This document shows positions 18,123-27,657 of a DNA stretch of 64,000 nucleotides, in pieces. The notes beneath the pieces are model-generated. The model did not search any database. It was not told where the DNA came from and saw only the letters and a program-made list of their open reading frames with translations. Numbering within the stretch: the first letter of the stretch is position 1; each line of letters opens with the position of its first letter. The translations under genes were made by a program, and so were the position numbers. Source of the DNA: JBCAXA01 sp039183535. GTDB taxonomy: Bacteria > Pseudomonadota > Gammaproteobacteria > Steroidobacterales > Woeseiaceae. The stretch covers positions 31,933 to 95,932 of the forward strand of contig JBCDBO010000006.1 in assembly GCA_039183535.1 (NCBI GenBank), in the 5' to 3' direction.

Positions 18123-18137
18123 GAATATCGGTTATTC
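18123..18137. promoter_or_regulatory. Palindrome GAATA-TCGGT-TATTC between urease and urate operons
   Basis: A perfect five-base inverted repeat with a five-base spacer. It is centred in the short divergent region between ureD and uraH, 27 bases before the uraH start. The position fits an operator shared by both operons, for instance for a purine- or allantoin-responsive repressor, but no regulator gene is nearby. Confidence 0.35.
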
Positions 18138-18163
18138 TCAAACGCTTAGCGCAGGTTTGTAAT

Positions 18164-18499
18164 GTGGGAAAACTAACAACACATATTCTGGACACCGCAC
18201 GCGGTTGCCCGGGAGCCGAAATACCGATACGTGTGTTTCGCGACGGTCAGCTGATAAAAGAAACGCGTTCGAACGCTGACGGGCGATGCGACGAACCACT
18301 GATTGACGGTCAGGATTTTACGGCTGGATTGCACGAGATTGAATTTCGTGTCGCGAGTTATTTTGCAGATCTTACCGACCCTAGCAAACCGCCGTTCCTC
18401 GATCGCATCACACTGACGGTTACGCTCAGCGACGATGCCCACTATCACGTGCCATTGCTCGTTTCGCCGTGGAGCTACAGCACGTACCGCGGCAGCTAG
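18164..18499 (+). CDS. uraH: 5-hydroxyisourate hydrolase
   Basis: A 111-residue transthyretin-related protein that hydrolyses 5-hydroxyisourate to OHCU. The N-terminal KLTTHILDTARGCPG carries the family His and the C-terminal tetrapeptide YRGS is the signature that separates the enzymes from transthyretin. It starts with GTG. It is the first gene of the plus-strand purine operon; xdhA starts 4 bases after its stop. No signal peptide is seen, so it is cytoplasmic. Confidence 0.97.
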   Translation: MGKLTTHILDTARGCPGAEIPIRVFRDGQLIKETRSNADGRCDEPLIDGQDFTAGLHEIEFRVASYFADLTDPSKPPFLDRITLTVTLSDDAHYHVPLLVSPWSYSTYRGS

Positions 18500-18502
18500 G
18501 CT

Positions 18503-19999
18503 GTGACTGAGAGTAGTTCAGCAACGCTTCGGTTTTTGCTCGATGGCGACGTAGTCGAACTCGATAACGTCCCGCCGACGCGGACTGTACTCGAGTGGCT
18601 TCGTGAGGATGCCGGTCGAACCGGTACGAAAGAAGGCTGCGCGGAAGGCGACTGCGGTGCGTGTACCATCGTCATTGCGGAACCGATAGGCGATGCGTTG
18701 CGATATCGCCCGGTCAATGCCTGCATTCAGTTTCTCGGGACACTGCACGGGAAAGAACTGATTACGATCGAGAGCCTGAGCCGCGACGGTCGCTTGCACC
18801 CGGTACAACGATCGATGGTCGATAACCACGGCTCACAGTGCGGTTTCTGCACCCCCGGATTCGTCATGTCGATGTTTGCGTTGTACAAAGAAAATGCTGC
18901 GCCGACGCGGACCGACATCGATGTCGCGTTATCCGGCAACTTATGTCGCTGCACCGGCTATCGACCAATCGTCGCTGCCGCCGAAGCTATGGGCAAAGCG
19001 GCTGCAACGAATACTGACCGGCATGCCAACCGTACAGCGACAGCGGCGGACCGTGCGATAAGCACGACGTTAAGATCGCTGACGTCATCCGCCACGCTGG
19101 CGTTGCAGCATCGGGATGGACGTTTTTTCGCACCGACGACGATTGCCGAGCTAACCTCACTACGGCGAGAGTATCCAGATGCGACAATTCTCGCCGGCGG
19201 CACCGACGTCGGCTTGTGGGTGACCAAGCACTACCGCGCGTTGCCTACCGTGATTTACACCGGGCGAGTGAGCGAGCTAAGCGTAATTCGCCGTCGCGAC
19301 GGTAACCTGGACATCGGAGCGGCCGTCTCACTAACCGATAGCTTTGCGGCGCTTGACACTGAGTATCCGGAGCTCAGCGAATTGTGGCGACGGTTCTCAT
19401 CACCACTCATTCGTAATGCTGGCACGCTCGGTGGCAACATCGCGAACGGCTCACCAATCGGCGACTCTATGCCGGCGCTACTGGCACTTGGCACGAAACT
19501 GCAGCTCGCCTCGGCGACATCGGTACGGGATATTGAGCTGGCCGATTTTTACCTCGGCTATCAACAGACTGCACTTGAGCCTGGCGAGGTATTGACGCGG
19601 ATCATCATTCCGCAGCGTCATGCGACAAGTGTCGTTCGCAGCTACAAGTTATCGAAACGCTACGACCAAGATATTTCCGCGGTATGCGCCGCGATCGCGC
19701 TGCAGATTCACGACCAGCGAATAATTGCGGCAAAATTGGCGTTTGGGGGTATGGCAGCCATTCCCAGCCGAGCGCCACGCGCCGAGCGCGCCCTTGTTGG
19801 CGAGCCATGGACAAAGACAACTGTCCGCAAGGCCATGACCGCACTTCGTGAGGATTTTTCGCCGATTAGTGACATGCGTGCGAGCGCTGCTTACCGCGTG
19901 CAAAGCGCCGGTGCCTTGTTGTACCGCGCCTGGCTAGACATCACCCAGCCCGAAACACCGACGAGTGTCTATGACTACCAAAGCGACACCGCGCTCTGA
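18503..19999 (+). CDS. xdhA: Xanthine dehydrogenase small subunit (2Fe-2S and FAD)
   Basis: A 498-residue subunit. The N-terminal ferredoxin-like part binds one 2Fe-2S cluster (CAEGDCGAC). The second cluster domain has CGFC and CRC motifs (about 115-155). An FAD domain follows from about 215 (AGGTDVGLW), then a CO-dehydrogenase-flavoprotein C-terminal domain. It moves electrons from the molybdenum site of XdhB to NAD+. The gene overlaps xdhB. Confidence 0.97.
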   Translation: MTESSSATLRFLLDGDVVELDNVPPTRTVLEWLREDAGRTGTKEGCAEGDCGACTIVIAEPIGDALRYRPVNACIQFLGTLHGKELITIESLSRDGRLHPVQRSMVDNHGSQCGFCTPGFVMSMFALYKENAAPTRTDIDVALSGNLCRCTGYRPIVAAAEAMGKAAATNTDRHANRTATAADRAISTTLRSLTSSATLALQHRDGRFFAPTTIAELTSLRREYPDATILAGGTDVGLWVTKHYRALPTVIYTGRVSELSVIRRRDGNLDIGAAVSLTDSFAALDTEYPELSELWRRFSSPLIRNAGTLGGNIANGSPIGDSMPALLALGTKLQLASATSVRDIELADFYLGYQQTALEPGEVLTRIIIPQRHATSVVRSYKLSKRYDQDISAVCAAIALQIHDQRIIAAKLAFGGMAAIPSRAPRAERALVGEPWTKTTVRKAMTALREDFSPISDMRASAAYRVQSAGALLYRAWLDITQPETPTSVYDYQSDTAL

Positions 20000-22322
20000 C
20001 GTTCACGGCAGCGTCGGCAGTGCCGTGGCGCACGACAGTGCCGAGCTGCACGTGGCCGGTGCTGCCATGTACACCGACGATGTTCCAGAGCCGCGTGGCA
20101 CTGGCTACGCCGCAATCGGCGTTAGCAGCCATGCGCACGCTCGGGTTGTCGCCATCGACCTTGAGCCGGTGCTGGCGCTCGACGGCGTCATCGGTGTCAT
20201 CACCGCAAGCGATATCCCTGGCGAAAACAACTATGGCACGGTAGTAAAAGACGATCCGATCTTGGCCGATGGTGTCGTCGAGTATGTTGGCCAACCGCTG
20301 TTTGCCGTAGCCGCCAAAAGTGTTGCTATCGCACGCCGCGCCGCACGGCTGGCCAAAGTCGACTACAAACCACTTGAGCCGATCCTAACGATTCGCGATG
20401 CCGTCGAGCGCGGCGCCAGTGTCCTGCCGAGCGTAACGCTGGCCCGCGGCAATGCCCGCGCCGCGATAGACCGTGCAGCGCATCGCTTAAAGGGCCGAAC
20501 CCATGTTGGCGGGCAGGATCAATTTTATCTCGAAGGTCAAATCGCATTGGCATCGCCACGGGAAGGCGGCGACATGTGGCTCTTGTGCTCGACTCAACAC
20601 CCAGGTCACGTCCAAGAGCTGGTCGCCGAGTGTCTAGGCCTGACCGCCAAAGATGTCGTTGTTGAATGCCGCCGCATGGGCGGCGCCTTTGGTGGCAAAG
20701 AAAGTCAGCCCGCACTAATCGGATGTATCGCCGCGCTGTTGGCACGCCGCTTTGCGCGGCCGATAAAACTGCGACTCGATCGCGATGCCGATATGATCAT
20801 CACGGGCAAACGGCATGACTTCGATATCGACTATGACGTCGGCTTTGACAGCGACGGTCGTATCGATGGCATCGAATTCACACTGGCATCGCGCTGTGGA
20901 ATGTCCGCTGATTTGTCCGGCGCAATCAATGACCGAGCTCTATTTCATGCCGACAACGGATACTTTCTCGAACACGCGACCCTGCACAGTCACCGCTGCA
21001 AAACCAACACGGTTTCGAATACCGCGTTCCGCGGCTTCGGCGGACCACAAGGTATGTTCGCCATTGAGCATGTCGTAGATGAGATTGCGCGCTACCTCGA
21101 TCTCGACCCGTTAGCGGTCCGTCGCAATAATTTGTACGGCACCGATACACGCAACGAGACACCGTATGGGCAAGTAGTCGAAGACAACATACTCGAGCCA
21201 CTTATTGCCGAGCTCGAAACCAGCTCGGCGTACAGACAACGGCGGCAAGCCATCAGTGACTGGAATGCAAGCAGTCCGATCTTGAAACGCGGCATCGCAC
21301 TAACACCAGTCAAATTCGGTATTTCATTTACCGCGACTCACCTTAACCAAGCGGGCGCTCTGATTCATATTTACGCGGACGGCAGCGTACAACTGAATCA
21401 CGGTGGCACAGAAATGGGTCAGGGTTTATTCACTAAAGTCGCGCAAGTCGTCGCCGAAGAGCTGCAGATCGATATCGATCGAATTCGCGTAACGGCATCG
21501 GACACGAGTAAAGTACCGAACGCATCGGCAACGGCAGCATCGAGCGGATCCGACCTCAACGGTAAAGCAGCCGAAGTTGCCGCACGAACCTTGCGGATGC
21601 GATTGACCGAATTTGCCGCCCTGCATTACGGCGTCGCCGAATCAGAGGTGCATTTCGAGCGCAATACTGTGCGTATCGGCGAGCAATCCATTGCGTTCGA
21701 GCAATTGGTCGATAAAGCCTATCGGGCGCGGGTATCGCTATCGGCAACCGGCTTTTACAAGACACCGAAGATTCGCTATGACCGAGAAACTCTGTCAGGT
21801 CGACCGTTCTACTACTACGCCTACGGTGCCGCAGTCAGCGAGGTGATCGTAGATACGTTGACCGGCGAACACCGCGTTGTGCGCGTCGACATTTTGCACG
21901 ACTGCGGAGACTCGCTTAACCCAGCGATCGATCTTGGCCAGATCGAAGGCGGCTTCGTCCAGGGCATGGGCTGGCTCACGACCGAGCAACTGTGGTGGAA
22001 CGAGGCTGGCGAGCTGAAGACGCATGCGCCATCGACGTACAAAATCCCAACGTCGGTCGACGTTCCGCACGATTTTCGGGTGCAGTTTTTCTCAGGCAGT
22101 AATCGGGAAGATACGATCTACAGATCCAAAGCGGTTGGGGAACCACCGCTGATGCTTGCGTTGTCGGTGTTTCATGCCATTCGTGATGCGATTGATCATG
22201 CGACACCAAACCGCGGGCCAATCGAATTGCTAGCACCGGCGACACCAGAGGCTGTGCTGCGAGCCTTGCATCAACAGCAACGCTTAGCGGCACCAACGAC
22301 ACGCACATGGAAAACTGGCTAG
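19971..22322 (+). CDS. xdhB: Xanthine dehydrogenase molybdopterin subunit
   Basis: A 783-residue large subunit that oxidises hypoxanthine and xanthine to urate. It shows the cofactor motifs GGAFGGKES and FRGFGGPQG, and the catalytic Glu in VGEPPLML near the C terminus. It overlaps xdhA by about 29 bases; ATG at 19971 is chosen, with GTG at 19965 as the alternative. It overlaps xdhC by 16 bases. Confidence 0.97.
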   Translation: MTTKATPRSDVHGSVGSAVAHDSAELHVAGAAMYTDDVPEPRGTGYAAIGVSSHAHARVVAIDLEPVLALDGVIGVITASDIPGENNYGTVVKDDPILADGVVEYVGQPLFAVAAKSVAIARRAARLAKVDYKPLEPILTIRDAVERGASVLPSVTLARGNARAAIDRAAHRLKGRTHVGGQDQFYLEGQIALASPREGGDMWLLCSTQHPGHVQELVAECLGLTAKDVVVECRRMGGAFGGKESQPALIGCIAALLARRFARPIKLRLDRDADMIITGKRHDFDIDYDVGFDSDGRIDGIEFTLASRCGMSADLSGAINDRALFHADNGYFLEHATLHSHRCKTNTVSNTAFRGFGGPQGMFAIEHVVDEIARYLDLDPLAVRRNNLYGTDTRNETPYGQVVEDNILEPLIAELETSSAYRQRRQAISDWNASSPILKRGIALTPVKFGISFTATHLNQAGALIHIYADGSVQLNHGGTEMGQGLFTKVAQVVAEELQIDIDRIRVTASDTSKVPNASATAASSGSDLNGKAAEVAARTLRMRLTEFAALHYGVAESEVHFERNTVRIGEQSIAFEQLVDKAYRARVSLSATGFYKTPKIRYDRETLSGRPFYYYAYGAAVSEVIVDTLTGEHRVVRVDILHDCGDSLNPAIDLGQIEGGFVQGMGWLTTEQLWWNEAGELKTHAPSTYKIPTSVDVPHDFRVQFFSGSNREDTIYRSKAVGEPPLMLALSVFHAIRDAIDHATPNRGPIELLAPATPEAVLRALHQQQRLAAPTTRTWKTG

Positions 22323-23395
22323 AGCAATTGCATGCCTTGCTCGTGGACCGCGAGCCAGCCATCTTGGTAACGGTAGCTGCCGTGCGCGGATCAGCGCCAC
22401 GCGAACCGGGTGCACGAATGATCGTCACCCGTGATCATAGCTATGGCACGATCGGCGGCGGTCAACTCGAGTTTCGTTGCATCCGTCAGGCGTGCGTCCA
22501 ACTAGGCGACACCGACAGTGCTGCCAGTCGACAGCAGCGCTTTACGCTCGGTCCCGACTGCGGCCAATGTTGCGGCGGCGTAGTCGACGTTTGGTTTGAA
22601 CGTATCAGCCATGCCGATCTCGATTGGCTGGCACCGGCTCTCGATGCGAGTAAGCACGGCAAAGCGATTGGTCGGGTTAGCCTGCGCCAGCCGGAGAACC
22701 GAGTTTCGCGGGTAATCACTGCGGCCGAAACCGTGGTGTTCAGCAGCGGGGACTTTGCGGCACATCGGCCTTATCGCGACGCGGCTGCAGCGCTGGTGCG
22801 CAAGAGTGCAACGACGCGGGCCGATGTAATCGCGCTAAACGAGACGATGCGGATGCCGGTATTGGTCGATTGCACGGCGGCGTCACAGTGGACAATCGCT
22901 ATCTTCGGCGCAGGTCACGTCGGTACCGCTGTTGGTGATGCGTTACGGTTGCTACCGGCGACCAGTTGCGTCATTGATACTCGACCTGAGCAAATCAATC
23001 GTGTACGTGCGCGCGGCATCAGCACGAAACTGACCGATAACCCGTTGACGGCGCTGGACCGGCTGCCGGATGGCGCAGATATTGTCGTCATGACACACGA
23101 TCACGGGCTCGACTATCGATTGATCGAAAAAGCGCTGGCAGCTCGGCGGTTTGGCTACGTCGGCCTCATCGGTTCACGCAGTAAACGGCGGCGCTTCGAA
23201 AAGCGCTTGCGCCAGGCGGGCCTTACCGATGCAAATCTGGCAGCGCTAACCTGCCCGATTGGAATCGCATCGATCGACGGCAAACAACCGTTCGAGATTG
23301 CGATAGCACTCAGCGCCGAACTCATCGCTCGGCGACAAGCATCGCTCGTTGACGTCCAAGACGACCAGCAAAGCGGCGACGAGCGCCTAGCTTAG
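22307..23395 (+). CDS. xdhC: Xanthine dehydrogenase maturation factor XdhC
   Basis: A 362-residue accessory protein that binds and sulfurates the molybdenum cofactor before insertion into XdhB. It has the N-terminal family segment with CGQCCGG and a C-terminal Rossmann fold (IFGAGHVGTAVGDAL, then VVMTHDHGLDY and GLIGSRSKRRR). Confidence 0.96.
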   Translation: MENWLEQLHALLVDREPAILVTVAAVRGSAPREPGARMIVTRDHSYGTIGGGQLEFRCIRQACVQLGDTDSAASRQQRFTLGPDCGQCCGGVVDVWFERISHADLDWLAPALDASKHGKAIGRVSLRQPENRVSRVITAAETVVFSSGDFAAHRPYRDAAAALVRKSATTRADVIALNETMRMPVLVDCTAASQWTIAIFGAGHVGTAVGDALRLLPATSCVIDTRPEQINRVRARGISTKLTDNPLTALDRLPDGADIVVMTHDHGLDYRLIEKALAARRFGYVGLIGSRSKRRRFEKRLRQAGLTDANLAALTCPIGIASIDGKQPFEIAIALSAELIARRQASLVDVQDDQQSGDERLA

Positions 23396-23416
23396 GCGCG
23401 AAGGAACGCAATTCAC

Positions 23417-24619
23417 GTGGAAGCGCATATTGTTGAATGGCTCTCCTTGCTCGGGCGCTGGCTACATCTAATTGTCGGGATAGCGTGGATAGGGTCATCG
23501 CTCTATTTCATTTGGCTGGACAATCATCTCATCGCTCCTGTCGATACGCAGGCCGCCAAGCGCGGCGTATCGGGCGAGTTGTGGTCGGTACACGGTGGTG
23601 GCTTTTACCACGCACAAAAATACGGCGTTGCCCCACCCGAGCTACCACCGACACTGCATTGGTTCAAATGGGAAGCCTATTCGACGTGGCTGTCAGGTAT
23701 GTTCCTGCTCGGCATCGTCTACTGGTATGGCGCTGAAATCTATTTGATCGACCCGGCAATCGCCGAGCTATCGCAAGTTGAAGCGATTGCTGTAAGCATC
23801 GCCACTTTGCTGATCGGCTGGGTCGGCTACGACCTGCTGTGTCGATCACCGCTCGCCAAGAACGACATGCTACTCACTGCTCTGCTTGCTGTATTGCTAG
23901 GTGCAGCAGCCTGGGGCTTATGCCAGTGGTTTAGTGGTCGCGGTGCTTACATTCACTTCGGCGCGTTGATCGGCACTGTCATGGTCGGCAATGTATTTTT
24001 TGTCATCATTCCCGGTCAACGAAGGTTGGTTGCAGCCATCGCCGCTCAACAATCGCCGAATGCCGCAGATGGACTAAAAGCGAAGCAACGTTCAGTCCAC
24101 AACACATACCTTACGCTGCCGGTGCTGTTCGTCATGATCAGCAACCATTACGCGATGACTTACGGGCACCGCTGGAATTGGCTCATTCTTATCGGCATGA
24201 CGATCGCGGGTGCATTGATCCGGGTTTGGTTTGTCGCTCGCCATAAGGGTCGGGCATCGCCATTTCCGCTGGTGGTCGCGCTGGTTATATTGGCGGCCAT
24301 TGTCTGGGTAACTCGACCGGTTGCCGTGGCGACAGCAAGCAATACGGACGTTAGCGACGCCACATTTGACGATGTGTTTGTCGTCGTACAAAGCCGCTGC
24401 ACGAGTTGTCACGCGCGCGAACCGAGCTACCCTGGCTTCGTCGCTCCGCCGGCTGGCGTAGTCCTTGAGACACCCGCCGAAGTCAAAATGCAAGCGGCTC
24501 GGATCCACGAACAGAGCGTTGTCACACGCGCGATGCCGGTCGGTAACCTGACCGGTATGCTGGATAGCGAACGTGCATTGATTGACGCGTGGTATCGTGG
24601 CGGTGCAAGCGGCAACTGA
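23417..24619 (+). CDS. puuD: Membrane urate hydroxylase PuuD with C-terminal cytochrome c domain
   Basis: A 400-residue integral membrane protein that oxidises urate to 5-hydroxyisourate, replacing cytosolic uricase. It opens with a membrane helix (LHLIVGIAWIGSSLYFIWLDNH) and has about seven or eight helices up to residue 305. A short cytochrome c domain follows with a single CTSCH haem site near residue 330. Electrons should thus pass to the respiratory chain and no hydrogen peroxide would be made. It starts with GTG behind AGGA and follows xdhC by 21 bases. Confidence 0.95.
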   Translation: MEAHIVEWLSLLGRWLHLIVGIAWIGSSLYFIWLDNHLIAPVDTQAAKRGVSGELWSVHGGGFYHAQKYGVAPPELPPTLHWFKWEAYSTWLSGMFLLGIVYWYGAEIYLIDPAIAELSQVEAIAVSIATLLIGWVGYDLLCRSPLAKNDMLLTALLAVLLGAAAWGLCQWFSGRGAYIHFGALIGTVMVGNVFFVIIPGQRRLVAAIAAQQSPNAADGLKAKQRSVHNTYLTLPVLFVMISNHYAMTYGHRWNWLILIGMTIAGALIRVWFVARHKGRASPFPLVVALVILAAIVWVTRPVAVATASNTDVSDATFDDVFVVVQSRCTSCHAREPSYPGFVAPPAGVVLETPAEVKMQAARIHEQSVVTRAMPVGNLTGMLDSERALIDAWYRGGASGN

Positions 24620-24641
24620 GTAGATCTGATAACCACGTGTA

Positions 24642-25562
24642 ATGGTGGATAGCGCATACCCAAGAGATTTGGTTGGTTACGGCTGCCGACCGCCCGCTAC
24701 TCAGTGGCCCGGCGGCGCACGGGTGGCATTGCAGTTTGTTATCAACTACGAAGAGGGTGGCGAGAACTGCGTACTGCACGGTGATCAAGCGTCAGAAGCA
24801 TTCTTGTCGGAAATCGTTGGCGCCCAGCCGATTGCTGCACGGCATATGAATATGGAGTCGCTCTACGAGTACGGGTCCCGGGTCGGCTTTTGGCGTCTGC
24901 ACAGGCTGTTCACGGAACGACAGATTCCGGTAACCGTGTTCGCCGTCGCGATGGCGCTTGAGCGCAACCCTGTCGTGGTGGATGCGATGTTGTCGGCCGA
25001 TTGGGAAATCGCGAGTCACGGCTATCGCTGGATCGACTACCAGTCTGTTCCTGAGCCGATCGAGCGGGAGCACCTGCAACAGGCGGTAGAAATCCACCAA
25101 CGCTTAACGGGCTCGCCGCCACGCGGTTGGTATCTCGGTCGGTGCAGTCCGAACAGCCATCGTTTGGCGGCCGAATACGGTGACTTCGACTACAACGCAG
25201 ACAGTTACGCCGACGAAATTCCTTATTGGGATTTGCGCTTCGAACGAGCGCAATTGATGGTGCCATACACGTTGGACGCGAATGACATGCGTTTCGCAAC
25301 GCCGCAAGGGTTCAATAGCGGTGAGCAGTTTTTTGGCTACTTGAAAGACTCGCTGGACATGCTGCACAGCGAGGGCGAACGCCAGCCGCGAATGATGTCC
25401 GTCGGTTTGCACTGCCGACTGGTCGGTCGCCCAGGACGAGCGGCCGCGCTCGCCCGATTTCTCGATTACGCGATGCGTAAATCCGGCGTCTGGATAACTC
25501 GTCGTATCGATATTGCTAAGCACTGGCGACGAAACCACCCGGTGGAAGGAGAGAGTCGGTGA
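24642..25562 (+). CDS. puuE: Allantoinase PuuE (polysaccharide-deacetylase family)
   Basis: A 306-residue cyclic amidase that opens allantoin to allantoate. The start MVDSAYPRDLVGYG and the segments NYEEGGE, SHGYRWIDYQ and GLHCRLVGRPGR are typical of PuuE rather than of the metal-dependent AllB type. Its stop overlaps the next start (GTGA), so it is co-translated with the uraD/allantoicase fusion. Confidence 0.95.
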   Translation: MVDSAYPRDLVGYGCRPPATQWPGGARVALQFVINYEEGGENCVLHGDQASEAFLSEIVGAQPIAARHMNMESLYEYGSRVGFWRLHRLFTERQIPVTVFAVAMALERNPVVVDAMLSADWEIASHGYRWIDYQSVPEPIEREHLQQAVEIHQRLTGSPPRGWYLGRCSPNSHRLAAEYGDFDYNADSYADEIPYWDLRFERAQLMVPYTLDANDMRFATPQGFNSGEQFFGYLKDSLDMLHSEGERQPRMMSVGLHCRLVGRPGRAAALARFLDYAMRKSGVWITRRIDIAKHWRRNHPVEGESR

Positions 25563-27151
25563 GCGAGCAGCCCAACACACGCTTTGCCGATGCGCCAGGT
25601 CAGTTGTCGGAGGACGAGTTTGTCGAGCGTTTCGGCGGAATCTATGAACACTCGCCATGGATCGCCGCGGAGACGTGGCGCTCGGGCCTCGACGCGCGCC
25701 ACGATACCGTTGACGGCCTTGCTCAGGCCATGGCTAGGACACTCGACCAAGCTAGTGATGCGCAGAAAACGGCGCTGATCAACTCGCACCCGGATTTAGC
25801 GGGTCGCGCCGCCGTGCGCGGTGAGTTGACCCGTGCATCGACCGCCGAACAAACCAGTGCGGGTATCGATCAATGCTCACCCGATGAGTTCGCGCGCTTT
25901 CAACAATTAAACGCCGCGTACAAAGCTCGCTTTGGATTTACCTTCATCATGGCGGTCAAGGGCTCGAACCGCTTCGCAATCCTAAACGCATTCGAAGAGC
26001 GACTGGAGAACGACCCGTCGGAAGAATTCGACACGGCCATCCGCGAGATTCATAAAATCGCACTGTTTCGCTTACTCGACATTGCTGGTGCGCCGGACGA
26101 TGCAGACGAGAGCAACGAAGTCGGAGGCGTCGTTCGACGAGACCGAAACCCTTTTCTGCAGTGGATTGATCTCGCCCAGCCGCGGCTGGGCTCCAGCGTC
26201 GTGTTTGCCACAGACGATTTCTTCGCCGATAAAGCCCGTCTGATCGCGCCGCAGGAACCGGTTTGGCGAGAGGGCGAATACGACGCCAATGGTAAATGGA
26301 TGGACGGCTGGGAGAGCCGTCGGAAACGTACCGAGGGTCACGACTACGCGATCATCAAACTCGGTGTACCCGGCGTTCTGCGAGGCTTCGATATCGACAC
26401 ACGTTTCTTTACCGGCAACTACCCACCAGAGGCCGCCATCGACGGTTGTGTTTGCGCCGAAACGATACCGCCACCCGATACGGTGTGGGACAGCATTGTT
26501 GATCGTATTGGGCTGGTCGGCGATTCGCATCATTATGTAGCTGCCGATGCCGATAACAATGACATCGAATACACGCATGTCCGTTTACACATCTACCCGG
26601 ATGGCGGTGTCGCCCGGCTGCGCGTATACGGGGAGATTCGGCCAGATTGGTCACAAATCGGTAACTCTGAGCTTATCGACCTCGCTGCGTTAACGAACGG
26701 CGGCAAAGCGCTTATTTGTAACGACGAGCACTTCGGCAGTATGCGCAATCTGAATGCGCCCGGAAACGCAGTGAACATGGGCGACGGCTGGGAAACGGCA
26801 CGACGTCGGGAGCCGGGCAATGATTGGGTGATCCTAGCGCTCGGCCATCCGGGCTTTATCCGTACGATCCATATCGACACCTCCCACTTTAAAGGTAACT
26901 TTCCCGATCATGTCGTGATTCAAGCGGTTCGAACAACAGCAAGCTACCCGCCGGATCTTGCTATTCAGTCAATCGATTGGCCGCAACTGTTGCCGTCGGT
27001 GAAATTGAGCGCTGATCGCTTGCATGAGTTTGTTTCAGAAGTCGACGATATCGGCCCGGTCAGCCATATTCGGATCAATATCTTTCCAGACGGTGGCCTA
27101 GCGCGGGTACGTCTGTTCGGTGTGTTAGCACGAGACTCGAGCGATTCGTGA
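25559..27151 (+). CDS. Fusion of OHCU decarboxylase (UraD) and allantoicase
   Basis: A 530-residue bifunctional protein. Residues 1-175 are an OHCU decarboxylase: the catalytic His77 lies in SHPDLAG and the FGFTFIMAVKG strand is present. Residues about 190-530 are an allantoicase made of two similar jelly-roll halves. Each half has a DGWE motif (MDGWESRRKR and GDGWETARRR) and an xFxGN(Y/F)P segment. The first domain makes S-allantoin from OHCU; the second cuts allantoate to ureidoglycolate and urea. The two steps are not adjacent, since PuuE works between them. It overlaps the neighbours on both sides by GTGA. Confidence 0.95.
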   Translation: MSEQPNTRFADAPGQLSEDEFVERFGGIYEHSPWIAAETWRSGLDARHDTVDGLAQAMARTLDQASDAQKTALINSHPDLAGRAAVRGELTRASTAEQTSAGIDQCSPDEFARFQQLNAAYKARFGFTFIMAVKGSNRFAILNAFEERLENDPSEEFDTAIREIHKIALFRLLDIAGAPDDADESNEVGGVVRRDRNPFLQWIDLAQPRLGSSVVFATDDFFADKARLIAPQEPVWREGEYDANGKWMDGWESRRKRTEGHDYAIIKLGVPGVLRGFDIDTRFFTGNYPPEAAIDGCVCAETIPPPDTVWDSIVDRIGLVGDSHHYVAADADNNDIEYTHVRLHIYPDGGVARLRVYGEIRPDWSQIGNSELIDLAALTNGGKALICNDEHFGSMRNLNAPGNAVNMGDGWETARRREPGNDWVILALGHPGFIRTIHIDTSHFKGNFPDHVVIQAVRTTASYPPDLAIQSIDWPQLLPSVKLSADRLHEFVSEVDDIGPVSHIRINIFPDGGLARVRLFGVLARDSSDS

Positions 27152-27657
27152 GCGCGATTGTGCTAACGCCAGAGCCGCTGACCGCCAGCGAATTCGCACC
27201 ATTCGGCAGCGTTCTTGAGGAAGATCGAACTGAGCCGCTCGAGATAAACGACGCTCGCTTCGACCGATTTAGCAATCTCGCCGAGATCGAAATTCGTGGC
27301 AAGGACAGTTTCGTCAATACGAGCATCATGCGGTGCCGTACGGCGACTGAGTTGCCGCTGACGATCGATACGTTGGAACGGCACCCGCTCGGCTCGCAAG
27401 CGTTCATGCCGCTGCAGACCGAACCGTTGTATATCGTCGTAGCACCGCCTGGCGCTACACCGGAAGGGCAGCGAGCGCGAGCGTTTGTCAGTAACGGTCG
27501 CCAAGGGATTAATTACGCGTGCGGTGTCTGGCACTTACCGCTGATAGCAACGTCGGTTGGGCAGCGCTTCTTTGTTGTCGATTGCGGTAACGACGCCAAT
27601 TGCGATGTGGCCCGCGTCACGCCTCTGATACTCCGTAAAGCAGAGTCGGCAACGTGA
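27148..27657 (+). CDS. allA: Ureidoglycolate lyase
   Basis: A 169-residue cupin-fold enzyme that splits ureidoglycolate into glyoxylate and urea. Family segments include FAPFGSV near the N terminus, ERHPLGSQAFMPL and GVWHLPL. It overlaps both neighbours by GTGA, which places it firmly in the operon. It releases the second urea per purine ring and gives glyoxylate as the carbon product. Confidence 0.95.
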   Translation: MSAIVLTPEPLTASEFAPFGSVLEEDRTEPLEINDARFDRFSNLAEIEIRGKDSFVNTSIMRCRTATELPLTIDTLERHPLGSQAFMPLQTEPLYIVVAPPGATPEGQRARAFVSNGRQGINYACGVWHLPLIATSVGQRFFVVDCGNDANCDVARVTPLILRKAESAT

